NCBI GenBank assembly: GCA_902522775.1
Contig: CABYWQ010000005.1
Span: 60,349-124,348 of the forward strand
From: Eutrophosalina sp902522775
GTDB taxonomy: Bacteria > Bacteroidota > Bacteroidia > Flavobacteriales > Flavobacteriaceae
DNA: 64,000 nt
Direction: 5' to 3'
The notes beneath the pieces were generated by a model. That model ran no database searches. It was not told the DNA's origin and worked only from the letters and a program-made list of their open reading frames with translations. Below are positions 1 through 9,483 of this stretch, piece by piece (the stretch's first letter is position 1; every line of letters begins with the position of its first letter). The position numbers were made by a program, and so were the translations under genes.

Positions 1-1
1 T

Positions 2-370
2 TTAAAAGGAGCTCAAACTAAAGGAGATTTTGTGCCAGAACAGCACAGTGACTATATTTTTGCGACTATAGGCGAAGAATGGGGATTTTTTGGTTCAATA
101 TTAACAATAATTCTATTTACAATTCTAATATTAAGAATGATTAATAAAGCTAATACCAATAGAAATTTATTTAATAAAATAGTTATTTACAGTGTAGCTT
201 CAATCTTTTTTTTTCAATTTGCTATTAATATAAGTATGGTGATAGGTATTTTTCCAACTGTTGGTATTACTTTGCCTTTTGTAAGTTATGGTGGTTCAAG
301 TTTATTAGCCTCAGTAATATTGTTTGGAGGATATATAAAGCTTGATTCTGTAAAGAAAGAAAAATGGTAA
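2..370 (+). CDS. rodA: RodA/FtsW-family SEDS glycosyltransferase, C-terminal fragment
   Basis: Only the last 122 codons are present; the frame is open to the left edge, so the gene starts outside the window. SEDS proteins polymerise peptidoglycan glycan strands from lipid II in the inner membrane; RodA works with a class B PBP during side-wall growth. The visible part carries the family signature PEQHSDYIFATIGEEWGF followed by three hydrophobic segments and the conserved GITLPFVSYGGSS loop near the C-terminus. RodA is preferred over FtsW because the F(I/V)PEQH(S/T)D form of the loop is typical of RodA; this is a judgement from family memory. The gene ends 2 bp before the convergent permease gene. 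Confidence 0.85.
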   Translation, partial: LKGAQTKGDFVPEQHSDYIFATIGEEWGFFGSILTIILFTILILRMINKANTNRNLFNKIVIYSVASIFFFQFAINISMVIGIFPTVGITLPFVSYGGSSLLASVILFGGYIKLDSVKKEKW

Positions 371-372
371 AT

Positions 373-1416
373 CTATCTAATTATTTCAGAATAATAATTT
401 GAAATATATATAAAACTTGTTACCAAAATCATTAGAAAAACTCCTGGAATTAATGCTAAATATGCATTTCCTAAAAGAATATATTGATAATTCTCTTTTA
501 TCATATATCCCCAACTAGGCAAAGGAGGTTGAGTGCCTATTCCTAGGAAACTTAAGCCACTTTCTAATAATATACTCGATGCAAAATTGGCAGCAGAAAT
601 AATCAAAATAGGACCCATAATATTAGGGAGAATATGATTTATAATAATTCTAAAATCACTAATACCAAGTACTTTTACTGCAGCTATATAATTTTTTTCT
701 TTTTCAGATTTAATTTTACCTCTTACTAATCTAGCAACTTCAACCCAGATTGAACATCCAATTGCAATATATATTTGCCAAAATCCTTTACCAATGGCCA
801 ATGAAATTGCAATAACTAATAACAAAGTAGGTATTGACCAAAAAATATTGATTAACCAAACTACTAATGAATCAATTTTACCTCCAAAATATCCACCTAA
901 AATACCAAAAAACAATCCAATGATTGTTGATATTATTACGGCCATTAATCCAATAGATAATGAAACTCTAGTCCCTAATATAACTCTACTAAATAAATCT
1001 CTACCGTATATATCGGTGCCAAATAAAAATTTTTTAGTAGTTACATACTTAGATTTTATAGTTTCTAAATTATCTTCCTTAAATAACGTAAAATCAAATT
1101 TTTTTAAAATTTTATTTTCTCCATCTGAATAAATATTAACAACTACTTGTTTTCTTTCACTAGTTATTGAACTAATTGCATATTCATTAAATTTCTTTTC
1201 AGTACCAAAAAACAAATCAGAGAATTTAAAGTTGTTTTCATTTAAAGGAACTTTTAATATCAATATTTCAAAACCAGGTTTTTTTGATTGAATATTCAAA
1301 TTCATAGAATTTGCATTTTTAGTTTTGTCTGGAATTATTAAGAAAGCAAAGATTGAAATAACCAAACAAATTAAAATATATAGATATGATAATTTTAATG
1401 GAATATTCTTTAACAA
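373..1416 (-). CDS. OppC/DppC-type ABC transporter permease
   Basis: An inner-membrane permease of the binding-protein-dependent ABC class that imports oligopeptides, nickel or similar solutes. A first membrane helix lies at residues 12-30, then a roughly 100-residue extracytoplasmic insertion, then the motif FGTDIYGRDLFSRV at about 132-145 that precedes the transmembrane domain in OppC/DppC proteins. The EAA loop that docks on the ATPase is near 240-265 (EKNYIAAVKVLGIS). 347 residues is somewhat longer than usual OppC because of the insertion. It lies 14 bp downstream of prc and is probably co-transcribed with it; no ATP-binding subunit, second permease or substrate-binding protein is nearby, so the substrate cannot be named. 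Confidence 0.85.
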   Translation of the reverse strand: MLKNIPLKLSYLYILICLVISIFAFLIIPDKTKNANSMNLNIQSKKPGFEILILKVPLNENNFKFSDLFFGTEKKFNEYAISSITSERKQVVVNIYSDGENKILKKFDFTLFKEDNLETIKSKYVTTKKFLFGTDIYGRDLFSRVILGTRVSLSIGLMAVIISTIIGLFFGILGGYFGGKIDSLVVWLINIFWSIPTLLLVIAISLAIGKGFWQIYIAIGCSIWVEVARLVRGKIKSEKEKNYIAAVKVLGISDFRIIINHILPNIMGPILIISAANFASSILLESGLSFLGIGTQPPLPSWGYMIKENYQYILLGNAYLALIPGVFLMILVTSFIYISNYYSEIIR

Positions 1417-1430
1417 ATTAAAAAAATTGA

Positions 1431-3527
1431 TTATTCTTTATTAGCTAAAATCATTTCGGATTTAGTTTTATTGGAAAAAATTTGCTCCAAAACATTTATA
1501 CCTTCACTTATAAAAATGTCTCTTTTTAGATTTTTATGCCAACGATTTCTGTTACTTAAAAGTTCTTTATTTGACATTATAAACTCTTTTTCAGTTTTAA
1601 GCAGTTTAAAATTTAAATTATTGGAGTAATCTGAAATACTTTCAAAAAGTTTATTTTTTTTACTATTGTTGTTAGTGTAGTCTTTATATGACGAAAAATT
1701 TAGTGGGATTATCTTATTATCTCTCTGTTCCTTAATCCATTCAGCTCTTTTTGATATTAACTTATGATAATCATTTGAATTGATCCTACTTTGTGCATTT
1801 GAAGTTATAAAATTAATATTTTTGAATCCATTCCATTTAGTGTAGTAGGCAGCATCAATTTTGTCCCATTGAAGTGGATTTTTTTCATCTCTTTCTCCAT
1901 TAAAAATATGCATGTAACTATCTGGAATAACAACATCACTTTTAACACCTTCTAATTGTACTGATTCACCATTAATTCTGTAAAATTTATCAGTAGTAAT
2001 TTTTATAGCTCCCATATCAAAATTTGAATTTGAAATAAACTTATTTAGATCTATAATATTTTGAACAGTACCCTTTCCAAAAGATTTTTCACTTCCTATT
2101 ATTACAGCTCTTTTGTAGTCTTGAAGAGCAGCTGCTAGAATTTCAGATGCAGAAGCTGACATTTCATTGATTAGCACCACAAGAGGTCCGTCCCAAACTA
2201 TTTCAGGGTTTCTATCATATAAAACTTTTTTTCTATTTCCAATGGATTTAACCTGCACTACCGGTCCTTTTTCAATAAATAAGCCGGTCATATCAACTAC
2301 AGTTTGCAAAGATCCACCACCGTTATTCCTTAAATCAAGAATTAGACCCTGCATGCCATTATTTTTTAACTTAATGATATGGTTTTTAACATCCTCAGCA
2401 GAATTTCTATTTTTATAATCAGAGAAGTCCACATAAAATTTAGGTAAACTTATATAACCATAATCGACATCCTCCTTACTAATCAAAGTAGATTTAGCAT
2501 AAACTTCTTCAAGTTCAACTACATCTCTCATTATTTTAACGTCTCTAATAGAGCCGTCCATCTTTTTAACACTAAGTGTTACGAAAGATTTAGCAGGTCC
2601 TTTAATAAGCTTTATTGCATCCTCTAATTTTACACCCACAACATCAACAGGTTCTCCGTCTTCTTGTGAAACTTTTAAGATAATATCTCCAACATCAAGA
2701 AGTTTATCTTTCCAAATTGGACCACCAATTATAATTTCTACAATCTTAATGGTACCTTCTGTTTTGGTTAATCTTGCACCAATTCCATTAAATTTTCCTG
2801 ATATATTTATTTCAAATCTCTCTTTATCATCAGGCTGAAAATAAAATGTATGCGGATCGAGTTGATTTAAAAAAGAATTGATATAAGTAGAAAACCAATC
2901 GTCTCTGTCCATATCTGCATAAAATTCGAAAAAATCTTGTGTATTTTTCTTAACGATGGCAAGTGATTCATTGTAAACACGATCATCAATAAAATCCAGT
3001 GAATCACCTAACTTGAGTAATGCTATATCAAGTGTTGAAAATTTAAGTTGTTTTCTCCACCTTTGTTTTACTTCATTTTTATTTTTTGAATAATCCTTGC
3101 TTTCAAAATCAAGATCTAAAGTTTCTTTAGAATTAAAATCAAAAGGATTAGCGATAATCTCATTATAATATTTTTTAATTTCTTCAAATCTTAATTTACT
3201 AGTTTCATAAACAAGATTAAAAAAAGTTAGATCATAGTTTTTGATTTGGTCATCCAACTTAAACTTATATTTTTCAAAATTTTTGATGTCAGATTTTAAA
3301 AAAAATCTTTTTTGACTATCAAACTGGTTTATGAAAGATGAAAAGATTTTTTCAGAAACATCATCATTAATTTCAATTTTATTGTAATGACCTTTTTCAA
3401 CTACATATTTAACAATTTCAATTAATAATCTGTCTTTACTAGGATCAGAAAATTTTTTATCGGAAAATGTAAACCCAATAAATATTAATGGAATAATTAG
3501 AAATAAGTATTTGTGCTTCATATTCAT
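1431..3527 (-). CDS. prc: Carboxy-terminal processing (tail-specific) protease, S41 family
   Basis: A periplasmic serine protease that trims C-terminal tails of envelope proteins. The start is followed by a hydrophobic signal segment (residues 7-22). The N-terminal helical domain leads into a PDZ domain at about 240-325 (SGKFNGIGARL, GDIILKV) and the S41 catalytic domain at about 350-520. The nucleophile serine is in NEMSASASEIL near 459 and the general-base lysine in SFGKGTVQ near 484, so the Ser-Lys dyad is intact. A C-terminal domain of about 150 residues follows, as in the Prc/Tsp long form (698 residues, normal for Bacteroidota). Divergent from surE; the permease gene follows 14 bp downstream. 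Confidence 0.92.
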   Translation of the reverse strand: MNMKHKYLFLIIPLIFIGFTFSDKKFSDPSKDRLLIEIVKYVVEKGHYNKIEINDDVSEKIFSSFINQFDSQKRFFLKSDIKNFEKYKFKLDDQIKNYDLTFFNLVYETSKLRFEEIKKYYNEIIANPFDFNSKETLDLDFESKDYSKNKNEVKQRWRKQLKFSTLDIALLKLGDSLDFIDDRVYNESLAIVKKNTQDFFEFYADMDRDDWFSTYINSFLNQLDPHTFYFQPDDKERFEINISGKFNGIGARLTKTEGTIKIVEIIIGGPIWKDKLLDVGDIILKVSQEDGEPVDVVGVKLEDAIKLIKGPAKSFVTLSVKKMDGSIRDVKIMRDVVELEEVYAKSTLISKEDVDYGYISLPKFYVDFSDYKNRNSAEDVKNHIIKLKNNGMQGLILDLRNNGGGSLQTVVDMTGLFIEKGPVVQVKSIGNRKKVLYDRNPEIVWDGPLVVLINEMSASASEILAAALQDYKRAVIIGSEKSFGKGTVQNIIDLNKFISNSNFDMGAIKITTDKFYRINGESVQLEGVKSDVVIPDSYMHIFNGERDEKNPLQWDKIDAAYYTKWNGFKNINFITSNAQSRINSNDYHKLISKRAEWIKEQRDNKIIPLNFSSYKDYTNNNSKKNKLFESISDYSNNLNFKLLKTEKEFIMSNKELLSNRNRWHKNLKRDIFISEGINVLEQIFSNKTKSEMILANKE

Positions 3528-3608
3528 TAGCTTACTATAAAAGTAATTAATATTAATTATAAATTAAGATTCAAAATTACGTTTTAATAATATGTGTATG
3601 TAATTAAT

Positions 3609-3616
3609 TACTTTTG
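3609..3616 (+). promoter_or_regulatory. Candidate -7 promoter element for surE-lpxB
   Basis: TACTTTTG fits the Bacteroidota -7 consensus TAnnTTTG. Transcription would start near 3621, giving a leader of about 15 nt before the surE ATG at 3636. No convincing -33 TTTG is seen. Confidence 0.4.
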
Positions 3617-3635
3617 TTCAAAAATTGGACCACGA

Positions 3636-4406
3636 ATGTCAAAAAAACCTTTAATACTAGTCACAAATGATGATGGAATTACTGCTCCTGGAATAAGAAT
3701 TCTTATTAGTATCATGAATGAAATTGGTGATGTAGTGGTAGTTGCACCAGACAGTCCACAATCAGCGATGGGTCATGCTATAACAATTAACTCTACGTTA
3801 CAATGTCAAAAAATTAAAATTAATGATGGTCCACAAATTGAATATTCATGCTCTGGTACTCCAGCTGATTGCGTAAAGCTTGGAGTTAATGAAATCCTCA
3901 AACAAAAACCAGATTTATGTGTGTCAGGGATAAATCACGGTTCTAACTCATCCATAAATGTGATATATTCTGGGACCATGAGTGCTGCAATTGAAGCAAC
4001 AATAGAAGGAGTTCCAGCAATTGGATTTTCATTATTAGATTATAGATGGAATGCAAATTTTAATCATATAAAAAAGTATATTAAATTAATAACACTTAAA
4101 GCTTTGGAAAAAGGTATCCCCAAAGAAACAACTTTAAATGTAAACTTTCCAAATATTGAAAAAGGGGAAATAAAAGGAATTAAAATTTGTCGACAAGCAA
4201 ATGCGTATTGGATAGAAAAATTTGATAAAAGAACTAATCCTCTTGGAAAAGAATATTACTGGATGACAGGCGAATTTATTAACAGAGACAATGGAAAGCA
4301 AACTGATGAGTTTGCTCTAGATTCAGGTTATATATCCATTGTTCCAGTTAAACATGATTTTACAGACCATGATTCGATTGTAAAAATTCAAGATTGGAAA
4401 CTGTAA
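3636..4406 (+). CDS. surE: 5'/3'-nucleotidase SurE
   Basis: A survival protein SurE, metal-dependent nucleoside monophosphate phosphatase of the cytoplasm. The metal-binding NDDGI motif lies at the extreme N-terminus (ILVTNDDGI), followed by APDSPQSAMGHAIT, the SGTPADCVKLG segment and SGINHGSN, all hallmarks of the family. The reading frame is open upstream to 3594, but the ATG at 3636 puts the NDDG motif about 11 residues in, as in other SurE proteins, and leaves room for the promoter element at 3609; it gives 256 residues. lpxB follows after a single base, so the two are co-transcribed. Confidence 0.93.
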   Translation: MSKKPLILVTNDDGITAPGIRILISIMNEIGDVVVVAPDSPQSAMGHAITINSTLQCQKIKINDGPQIEYSCSGTPADCVKLGVNEILKQKPDLCVSGINHGSNSSINVIYSGTMSAAIEATIEGVPAIGFSLLDYRWNANFNHIKKYIKLITLKALEKGIPKETTLNVNFPNIEKGEIKGIKICRQANAYWIEKFDKRTNPLGKEYYWMTGEFINRDNGKQTDEFALDSGYISIVPVKHDFTDHDSIVKIQDWKL

Positions 4407-4407
4407 A

Positions 4408-5493
4408 ATGAAATACTATATTATTGCTGGTGAACCCTCGGGAGATCTTCACGGATCAAAATTGATTAAAGAAATATTAAAACTAGATAAAAAAGCAAAA
4501 ATTAGATTTTGGGGAGGAGACTTAATGAAAAAAAATGGTGGTGAAATTGTTATGCATTATAAAAATCTAGCTTTTATGGGTTTTAGTGAAGTTGTTACAA
4601 ATATTTTTAAGATTTTAAAAAATTTTAAACTATGTAAAAAGGACATTTTAAATTTTAACCCAGATAAAATTATTTACATAGACTACCCAGGCTTTAATTT
4701 AAGAATATGCAAATGGGCAAAAAAAAAGAAATTTAAAAATTATTTTTACATAGCTCCTCAAGTTTGGGCATGGAAGGAAAAAAGATCAGAAATTATCAAG
4801 AAATATATTGATCAATTATATGTTGTTCTTCCATTTGAAAAAGATTATTTTACAACTAAACACAATATTAAAGGAAATTTTTTTGGACATCCGCTAATGG
4901 ATGATTTAAAAAAGTTTCAATTAAAAAAAATCGAATGTAAAAAGCCAATTATTTCAATTTTACCCGGAAGTAGAAAACAAGAAATCTCAAAAATTTTAAA
5001 TGAAATTTTAAATATTTGTAAGTACTATCCAGATTTTAAATTCATAATTGCAGGTGTAAAGCATGTTGGAGAGGAAACTTATAATAAAATTATTACAAAG
5101 AAAAACTGTAATGTTGAAGTAATCTATAATAGAACCTATGACATTATTTCATCTTCAAAGCTTTCAATAGTTACAAGTGGAACAGCTACCCTAGAAACAG
5201 CATTACTTAACACTCCTCAAATTGTATGTTACAAATCAAGTAACTTAAATATTTTATTAGCTAGATTTTTTGTAAAAGTAAAATTCATTTCCCTTGTTAA
5301 TCTAGTTTGTAATAAGGAAGTAATTAAAGAATTAATACAAAATGATGTAAATGAATTAAATCTAAAAAATGAAATAAATAGTATTATTAATGGTAAAAGT
5401 GAAAAAATTAAAAAAGATTATCTGATTTTAAATCGATTAATTGGATCACATGGCGTAAGTAAGAAAGTAGCCAGTCATATCTTTAAAAATTAA
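4408..5493 (+). CDS. lpxB: Lipid-A-disaccharide synthase
   Basis: A GT19 glycosyltransferase joining UDP-2,3-diacylglucosamine and lipid X to make the lipid A disaccharide at the inner leaflet of the inner membrane. It starts with the family signature YYIIAGEPSGDLHGSKLI, continues with YIDYPGFNLR and FYIAPQVWAWKEKR, and has the SILPGSRKQEI and VTSGTATLETAL motifs of the C-terminal nucleotide-binding half. 361 residues is a normal length. It shows that the organism makes lipid A and hence a Gram-negative outer membrane. Its stop overlaps the convergent leuS stop by 4 bp. Confidence 0.94.
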   Translation: MKYYIIAGEPSGDLHGSKLIKEILKLDKKAKIRFWGGDLMKKNGGEIVMHYKNLAFMGFSEVVTNIFKILKNFKLCKKDILNFNPDKIIYIDYPGFNLRICKWAKKKKFKNYFYIAPQVWAWKEKRSEIIKKYIDQLYVVLPFEKDYFTTKHNIKGNFFGHPLMDDLKKFQLKKIECKKPIISILPGSRKQEISKILNEILNICKYYPDFKFIIAGVKHVGEETYNKIITKKNCNVEVIYNRTYDIISSSKLSIVTSGTATLETALLNTPQIVCYKSSNLNILLARFFVKVKFISLVNLVCNKEVIKELIQNDVNELNLKNEINSIINGKSEKIKKDYLILNRLIGSHGVSKKVASHIFKN

Positions 5494-8291
5494 CAAACAA
5501 TATTTATTATTTTATTTGGAACAAAAATTATTTTTTTAATACTTTTTCCGTTAAGATTTTTCTTAGTTAATTCATGATTTGATATAATCTCCTCTACCTC
5601 ATCTGATGATAAATCAGTTGATAATAAAACTTGAAACTTTAGCTTACCGTTAAATGAGACAGGGTACTTTTTTTCTTTTTCAAATAAAGTTTTAGGATCA
5701 TGGATAGGAAAATCTTCGTTAACAATTGAACCTTTATTGCCTAAAATACTCCACAATTCTTCTGCAATATGTGGAGCAAAAGGAGATAATAAAATTGATA
5801 ATGGTTCTAATATTTTTGATGAGGAACATTTTTTTTCAGTTAATTTATTTACAAGAATCATTAATGAACTGACACAAGTATTAAATGAAAAATTTTCAAT
5901 ATCGTAGTTTATCTTTTTGATCGTTTGATTTAAAATTTTTAGGGACTCATTATCAGGTTCAGAATCAACAACAATTAAATTATTTTCATCATAAAAGAGT
6001 TTCCATACTTTATTTAAAAAATTAAATACACCAGAAATTCCATTTGTATTCCAAGGTTTTGCTTGCTCAATAGGGCCTAAAAACATCTCGTATAATCTTA
6101 ATGTATCAGCACCATAACTATCACAAATATCATCAGGATTAACTACATTATATTTTGATTTTGACATTTTCTGAACCTCTCTCTCAACTTTAAATACATC
6201 ATTTTTCATTTTAAATTTTGCCTCTGAATATTCAGGTTGCCAATTACTAAATTGTTTTAAATCAAGTTCATTATTTTTATTAACAATATTTATATCGACA
6301 TTAATTTTTTGAATCTTTTCATCATCAAGTGAGTCGGAAGAAATAAAAATACCAGAATCTATTTCTCTGTATATTAAAGCAGAATTACCCAATATCATAC
6401 CCTGATTTACAAGCTTTTTAGCATAAACTTCAGTATTAACCAATTTAATATCATACAAAAACATTTGCCAAAATCTAGAATATAATAAATGACCTGTTGC
6501 ATGCTCACTTCCTCCAAGATATAAATCAACTTCTTTCCAATATTTAAGCACATCTTTAGAAGCAAAACTTTGATCATTATGAGGATCCATATACCTATTA
6601 AAATACCATGAACTACCCGCCCAGCCAGGCATAGTATTTAATTCTATACGAAAAACTTTTTTTTCATCAATTTTTGATTTAGAAACAACCCTGTTTTTTT
6701 CAATATCCCATCCCCATTTTTGAGCATTTCCTAATGGAGGATCTCCATTTTCAGTAGGAAGGTAATTTTTAACGTCAGGCAATTCTAATGGTAAATATTT
6801 CAAATTAATTGGATGTGGAATATCATTCTTGAAATATATAGGTATTGGTTCACCCCAATATCTTTGTCTGCTAAAAACAGCATCTCTAAGCTTATAATTT
6901 ATTGTTTCATTTCCAGATGAAATCTCATTCAATTTTAAACAAGCCATGTCAAAAGCAGAATTAAAATCTAAATCATTTAGAAAGTCAGAGTTTGTAATTT
7001 TGACTTTTTCTTTTGATTCAAAAGCCTCGTTATTTATATTGACACCTTTAAAAATATTTACTATTTCAATATTAAAATGTTTTGCAAAAGCATAGTCCCT
7101 AGCATCTCCACATGGAACAGCCATAACTGCACCTGTTCCATATGTGGAAATTACGTAATCTGAAATCCATATTGGTAATAATTTTTTTGTGAAAGGATGA
7201 ATTACATATGAACCTGTGAATACACCTGAAATCGATTTGACATCAGAAATCCTATCTCTTTCACTTTTTTTACAAGATGAATTAATATAATCTTCAACTT
7301 CTTTTTGATTTTTTTTTGTTGTTAATTCTCTTACTAATTCATTTTCTGGAGCTAGGGTTAAAAATGTTGCTCCAAAAATTGTATCCGGTCTTGTTGAGAA
7401 AACTGAAATAGATTTAGAGCTTGAATGAATCTTAAATTTAATCATTGCTCCTTTGGATTTTCCAATCCAGTTTCTCTGCATGTCTTTTAGAGGTTCAGGC
7501 CAATCAATTTTATCCAAACCTTGTAGAAGCCTTTCAGAATAGGAAGAAATTCTAATACTCCATTGCTTCATTTTTTTTCTGACAACTTCATATCCTCCTC
7601 TTTGGGATAATCCATCAATAACTTCATCATTAGCCAAAACTGTTCCTAATTTTGGACACCAATTAACAAATGCCTCGGATAAATAAGCTATTCTGTATTC
7701 TTGAAGAATTTCTTCTTTTTGTAAACTATCAAATTTTAACCACTCATTCGCTGAAAAATTAATTGATGTATTATTTATTTCTTCTGTTCCTTTGTTTTCA
7801 AAATGACTAATAAGTTCTTTAATTGGTCTTGCCTTACGAGAATTACTATCATACCAACTATCAAACAATAATAAAAACATCCACTGAGTCCACTTATAAT
7901 AGCTTTTATCAGACGTTCTTATCTCTCTGGACCAATCAAAAGAAAATCCCATTCTATCAAGTTGTTCTCGGTACCTTTTAATGTTTTCGTCGGTTGTTTT
8001 TTGCGGGTGTTGTCCTGTCTGTATTGCATATTGTTCTGCTGGTAATCCAAATGAATCATAACCTTGTGGGTGTAATACATTAAAACCTTTATGTCTTTTA
8101 TATCTTGAATAAATATCACTAGCTATATAACCTAATGGGTGACCAACATGTAGTCCAGCTCCAGATGGATATGGGAACATATCCAAGACATAAAATTTTT
8201 TCTTATTTGAGATATTAGAAACATGAAAAGTATTATTCTTTTTCCAATATTTTTGCCACTTCTCTTCTATTTTCCTAAAGTTGTATGTCAT
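5490..8291 (-). CDS. leuS: Leucyl-tRNA synthetase
   Basis: A class I aminoacyl-tRNA synthetase charging tRNA-Leu. The HIGH-type signature appears as HVGHPLGY near residue 50 within FPYPSGAGLHVGHP, the CP1 editing domain contains the TTYGTGAVMAVP-like threonine-rich segment (STYGTGAVMAVPCGD), and the KMSKS loop (KMSKSKYNVVNPDD) is near residue 707. The anticodon-binding domain includes LSPFAPHIAEELW. At 933 residues it matches the long Bacteroidota form. It stands alone, divergent from ftsX, with its own promoter. Confidence 0.96.
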   Translation of the reverse strand: MTYNFRKIEEKWQKYWKKNNTFHVSNISNKKKFYVLDMFPYPSGAGLHVGHPLGYIASDIYSRYKRHKGFNVLHPQGYDSFGLPAEQYAIQTGQHPQKTTDENIKRYREQLDRMGFSFDWSREIRTSDKSYYKWTQWMFLLLFDSWYDSNSRKARPIKELISHFENKGTEEINNTSINFSANEWLKFDSLQKEEILQEYRIAYLSEAFVNWCPKLGTVLANDEVIDGLSQRGGYEVVRKKMKQWSIRISSYSERLLQGLDKIDWPEPLKDMQRNWIGKSKGAMIKFKIHSSSKSISVFSTRPDTIFGATFLTLAPENELVRELTTKKNQKEVEDYINSSCKKSERDRISDVKSISGVFTGSYVIHPFTKKLLPIWISDYVISTYGTGAVMAVPCGDARDYAFAKHFNIEIVNIFKGVNINNEAFESKEKVKITNSDFLNDLDFNSAFDMACLKLNEISSGNETINYKLRDAVFSRQRYWGEPIPIYFKNDIPHPINLKYLPLELPDVKNYLPTENGDPPLGNAQKWGWDIEKNRVVSKSKIDEKKVFRIELNTMPGWAGSSWYFNRYMDPHNDQSFASKDVLKYWKEVDLYLGGSEHATGHLLYSRFWQMFLYDIKLVNTEVYAKKLVNQGMILGNSALIYREIDSGIFISSDSLDDEKIQKINVDINIVNKNNELDLKQFSNWQPEYSEAKFKMKNDVFKVEREVQKMSKSKYNVVNPDDICDSYGADTLRLYEMFLGPIEQAKPWNTNGISGVFNFLNKVWKLFYDENNLIVVDSEPDNESLKILNQTIKKINYDIENFSFNTCVSSLMILVNKLTEKKCSSSKILEPLSILLSPFAPHIAEELWSILGNKGSIVNEDFPIHDPKTLFEKEKKYPVSFNGKLKFQVLLSTDLSSDEVEEIISNHELTKKNLNGKSIKKIIFVPNKIINIVC

Positions 8292-8304
8292 TTTGAGAAT
8301 AAAG

Positions 8305-8333
8305 CAAAAATAAGGTTATTGTTTTAATGCAAA
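8305..8333 (-). promoter_or_regulatory. Bacteroidota -33/-7 promoter for leuS
   Basis: Read on the minus strand: TTTG (8333-8330), 17 nt spacer, TATTTTTG (8312-8305), matching TTTG-N17-23-TAnnTTTG. The start of transcription would be near 8300, with a leader of about 9 nt before the leuS ATG at 8291. Confidence 0.6.
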
Positions 8334-8393
8334 AAAATTAAAAGAATTGAATTAACTAAAAAGCTTTATTATTTTTATACCAATATATATATT

Positions 8394-9257
8394 TTGTCAT
8401 CAAATTATTCAAATAAAATTTTTTCAAATTATTTTCTTGTTATTATAAGTATATCAATTGTTTTATTTTTAATTTCTTCATTTACTTTAATTGCATTAAA
8501 TTCTGAAAAAATTATAAATGATTTTAAAGAAAATATCCCTGTTGTTGTATTTATTAAAGATCAAAGTAATAAAATTGAACTTTCAAAATTTGAAAAAAAT
8601 CTTGAAATAAATAATACTATAAAAAAGTTTGATTTTGTTTCTAAAAAAGATGCAGCAAATAAACTTTTAGAAGAAATAGGAGAAGACTTTATTGACTATT
8701 TAGGATATAATCCTCTTTATGATTCGTATGATATTTTTTTTACATATGAAAATGTTAATAATTTATTTATCAATCAATTAGTTGAAGAATTCAAAAATGA
8801 AAGTTTTGTTGAAGAAGTTACTTATGATGCGCCTCTGATAGAACTTATAAATTTTAATATTAAAATTATAAAGCAATGGTCACTAATCATTGGTTCTATT
8901 TTTTTACTTATTTCTATTATTTTAATCAACAATACCATCCGATTATCTGTATATTCAAACAGATTAAATATCAAAACTATGCAGCTTGTTGGAGCTACAA
9001 AATTTTTTATAAAAAAACCTTTTATCATTACTCACATAAAACTTGGTGTCTTAAGTAGTATGATATCTTCACTTTTACTAGTTGCAATTTTATACTACTT
9101 AAATATTAATTTTTTTGAAATTGATTTTGAAAAAATAAAAGAATCTATTTTTATAACATTGGTGTTTTCTTTAGGCATTAGTGTAATTATATCATATTTT
9201 TCAACTACAATTATAACCGGAAGATATATTTCCTCAAATATTGAAAAACTATACTAA
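8394..9257 (+). CDS. ftsX: Cell division protein FtsX
   Basis: The inner-membrane subunit of the FtsEX divisome complex, which activates periplasmic peptidoglycan hydrolases during constriction. The N-terminal cytoplasmic stub starts with TTG (residues SSNYSNKIFSNYF), a first membrane helix at about 14-37, a large extracytoplasmic loop to about 155, and three further helices, the normal FtsX topology. The NNTIRLSVYSNRLNIKTMQLVGA motif region in the FtsX domain is conserved. No ATG lies in the N-terminal region and the first residues resemble those of other flavobacterial FtsX, so the TTG start is accepted. ftsE is not in the window. First gene of an operon with the DUF3098 gene, uppP and truB. 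Confidence 0.88.
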   Translation: MSSNYSNKIFSNYFLVIISISIVLFLISSFTLIALNSEKIINDFKENIPVVVFIKDQSNKIELSKFEKNLEINNTIKKFDFVSKKDAANKLLEEIGEDFIDYLGYNPLYDSYDIFFTYENVNNLFINQLVEEFKNESFVEEVTYDAPLIELINFNIKIIKQWSLIIGSIFLLISIILINNTIRLSVYSNRLNIKTMQLVGATKFFIKKPFIITHIKLGVLSSMISSLLLVAILYYLNINFFEIDFEKIKESIFITLVFSLGISVIISYFSTTIITGRYISSNIEKLY

Positions 9258-9481
9258 TGAAAAATAAAAAGTTCGTATTTGGAAAAAGAAATTATAGGTT
9301 TATGATAATTGGAATTATATTTATCGCTTTAGGATTCATTCTAATGTCTGGTGGTGGTAGTGATGATCCTAATATTTTTAATGAGGAAATTTATAGTTTT
9401 AGAAGAATAAGAATTGCTCCATTGATTGTAATTATAGGTTTTGCAATTGAAATTTATGCTATACTTACAAAGCCTGAATAG
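9257..9481 (+). CDS. DUF3098 family small membrane protein
   Basis: A 74-residue protein of the Bacteroidota-specific DUF3098 family. It has two hydrophobic helices (about 15-33 and 54-70) separated by a short polar loop containing GGGSDDPNIFNEEIYSFRR, the conserved core of the family. Its start codon overlaps the ftsX stop by one base and uppP begins 2 bp after its stop. The invariable position between ftsX and uppP suggests a role in division or cell-wall lipid metabolism, but no function is established that I know of. Confidence 0.8.
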   Translation: MKNKKFVFGKRNYRFMIIGIIFIALGFILMSGGGSDDPNIFNEEIYSFRRIRIAPLIVIIGFAIEIYAILTKPE

Positions 9482-9483
9482 AT

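Noticed and set aside
3594..3635. Fourteen-residue N-terminal extension of SurE
   Set aside because: It would contain the promoter element at 3609 and has no counterpart in SurE proteins, whose NDDG motif lies about ten residues from the start.
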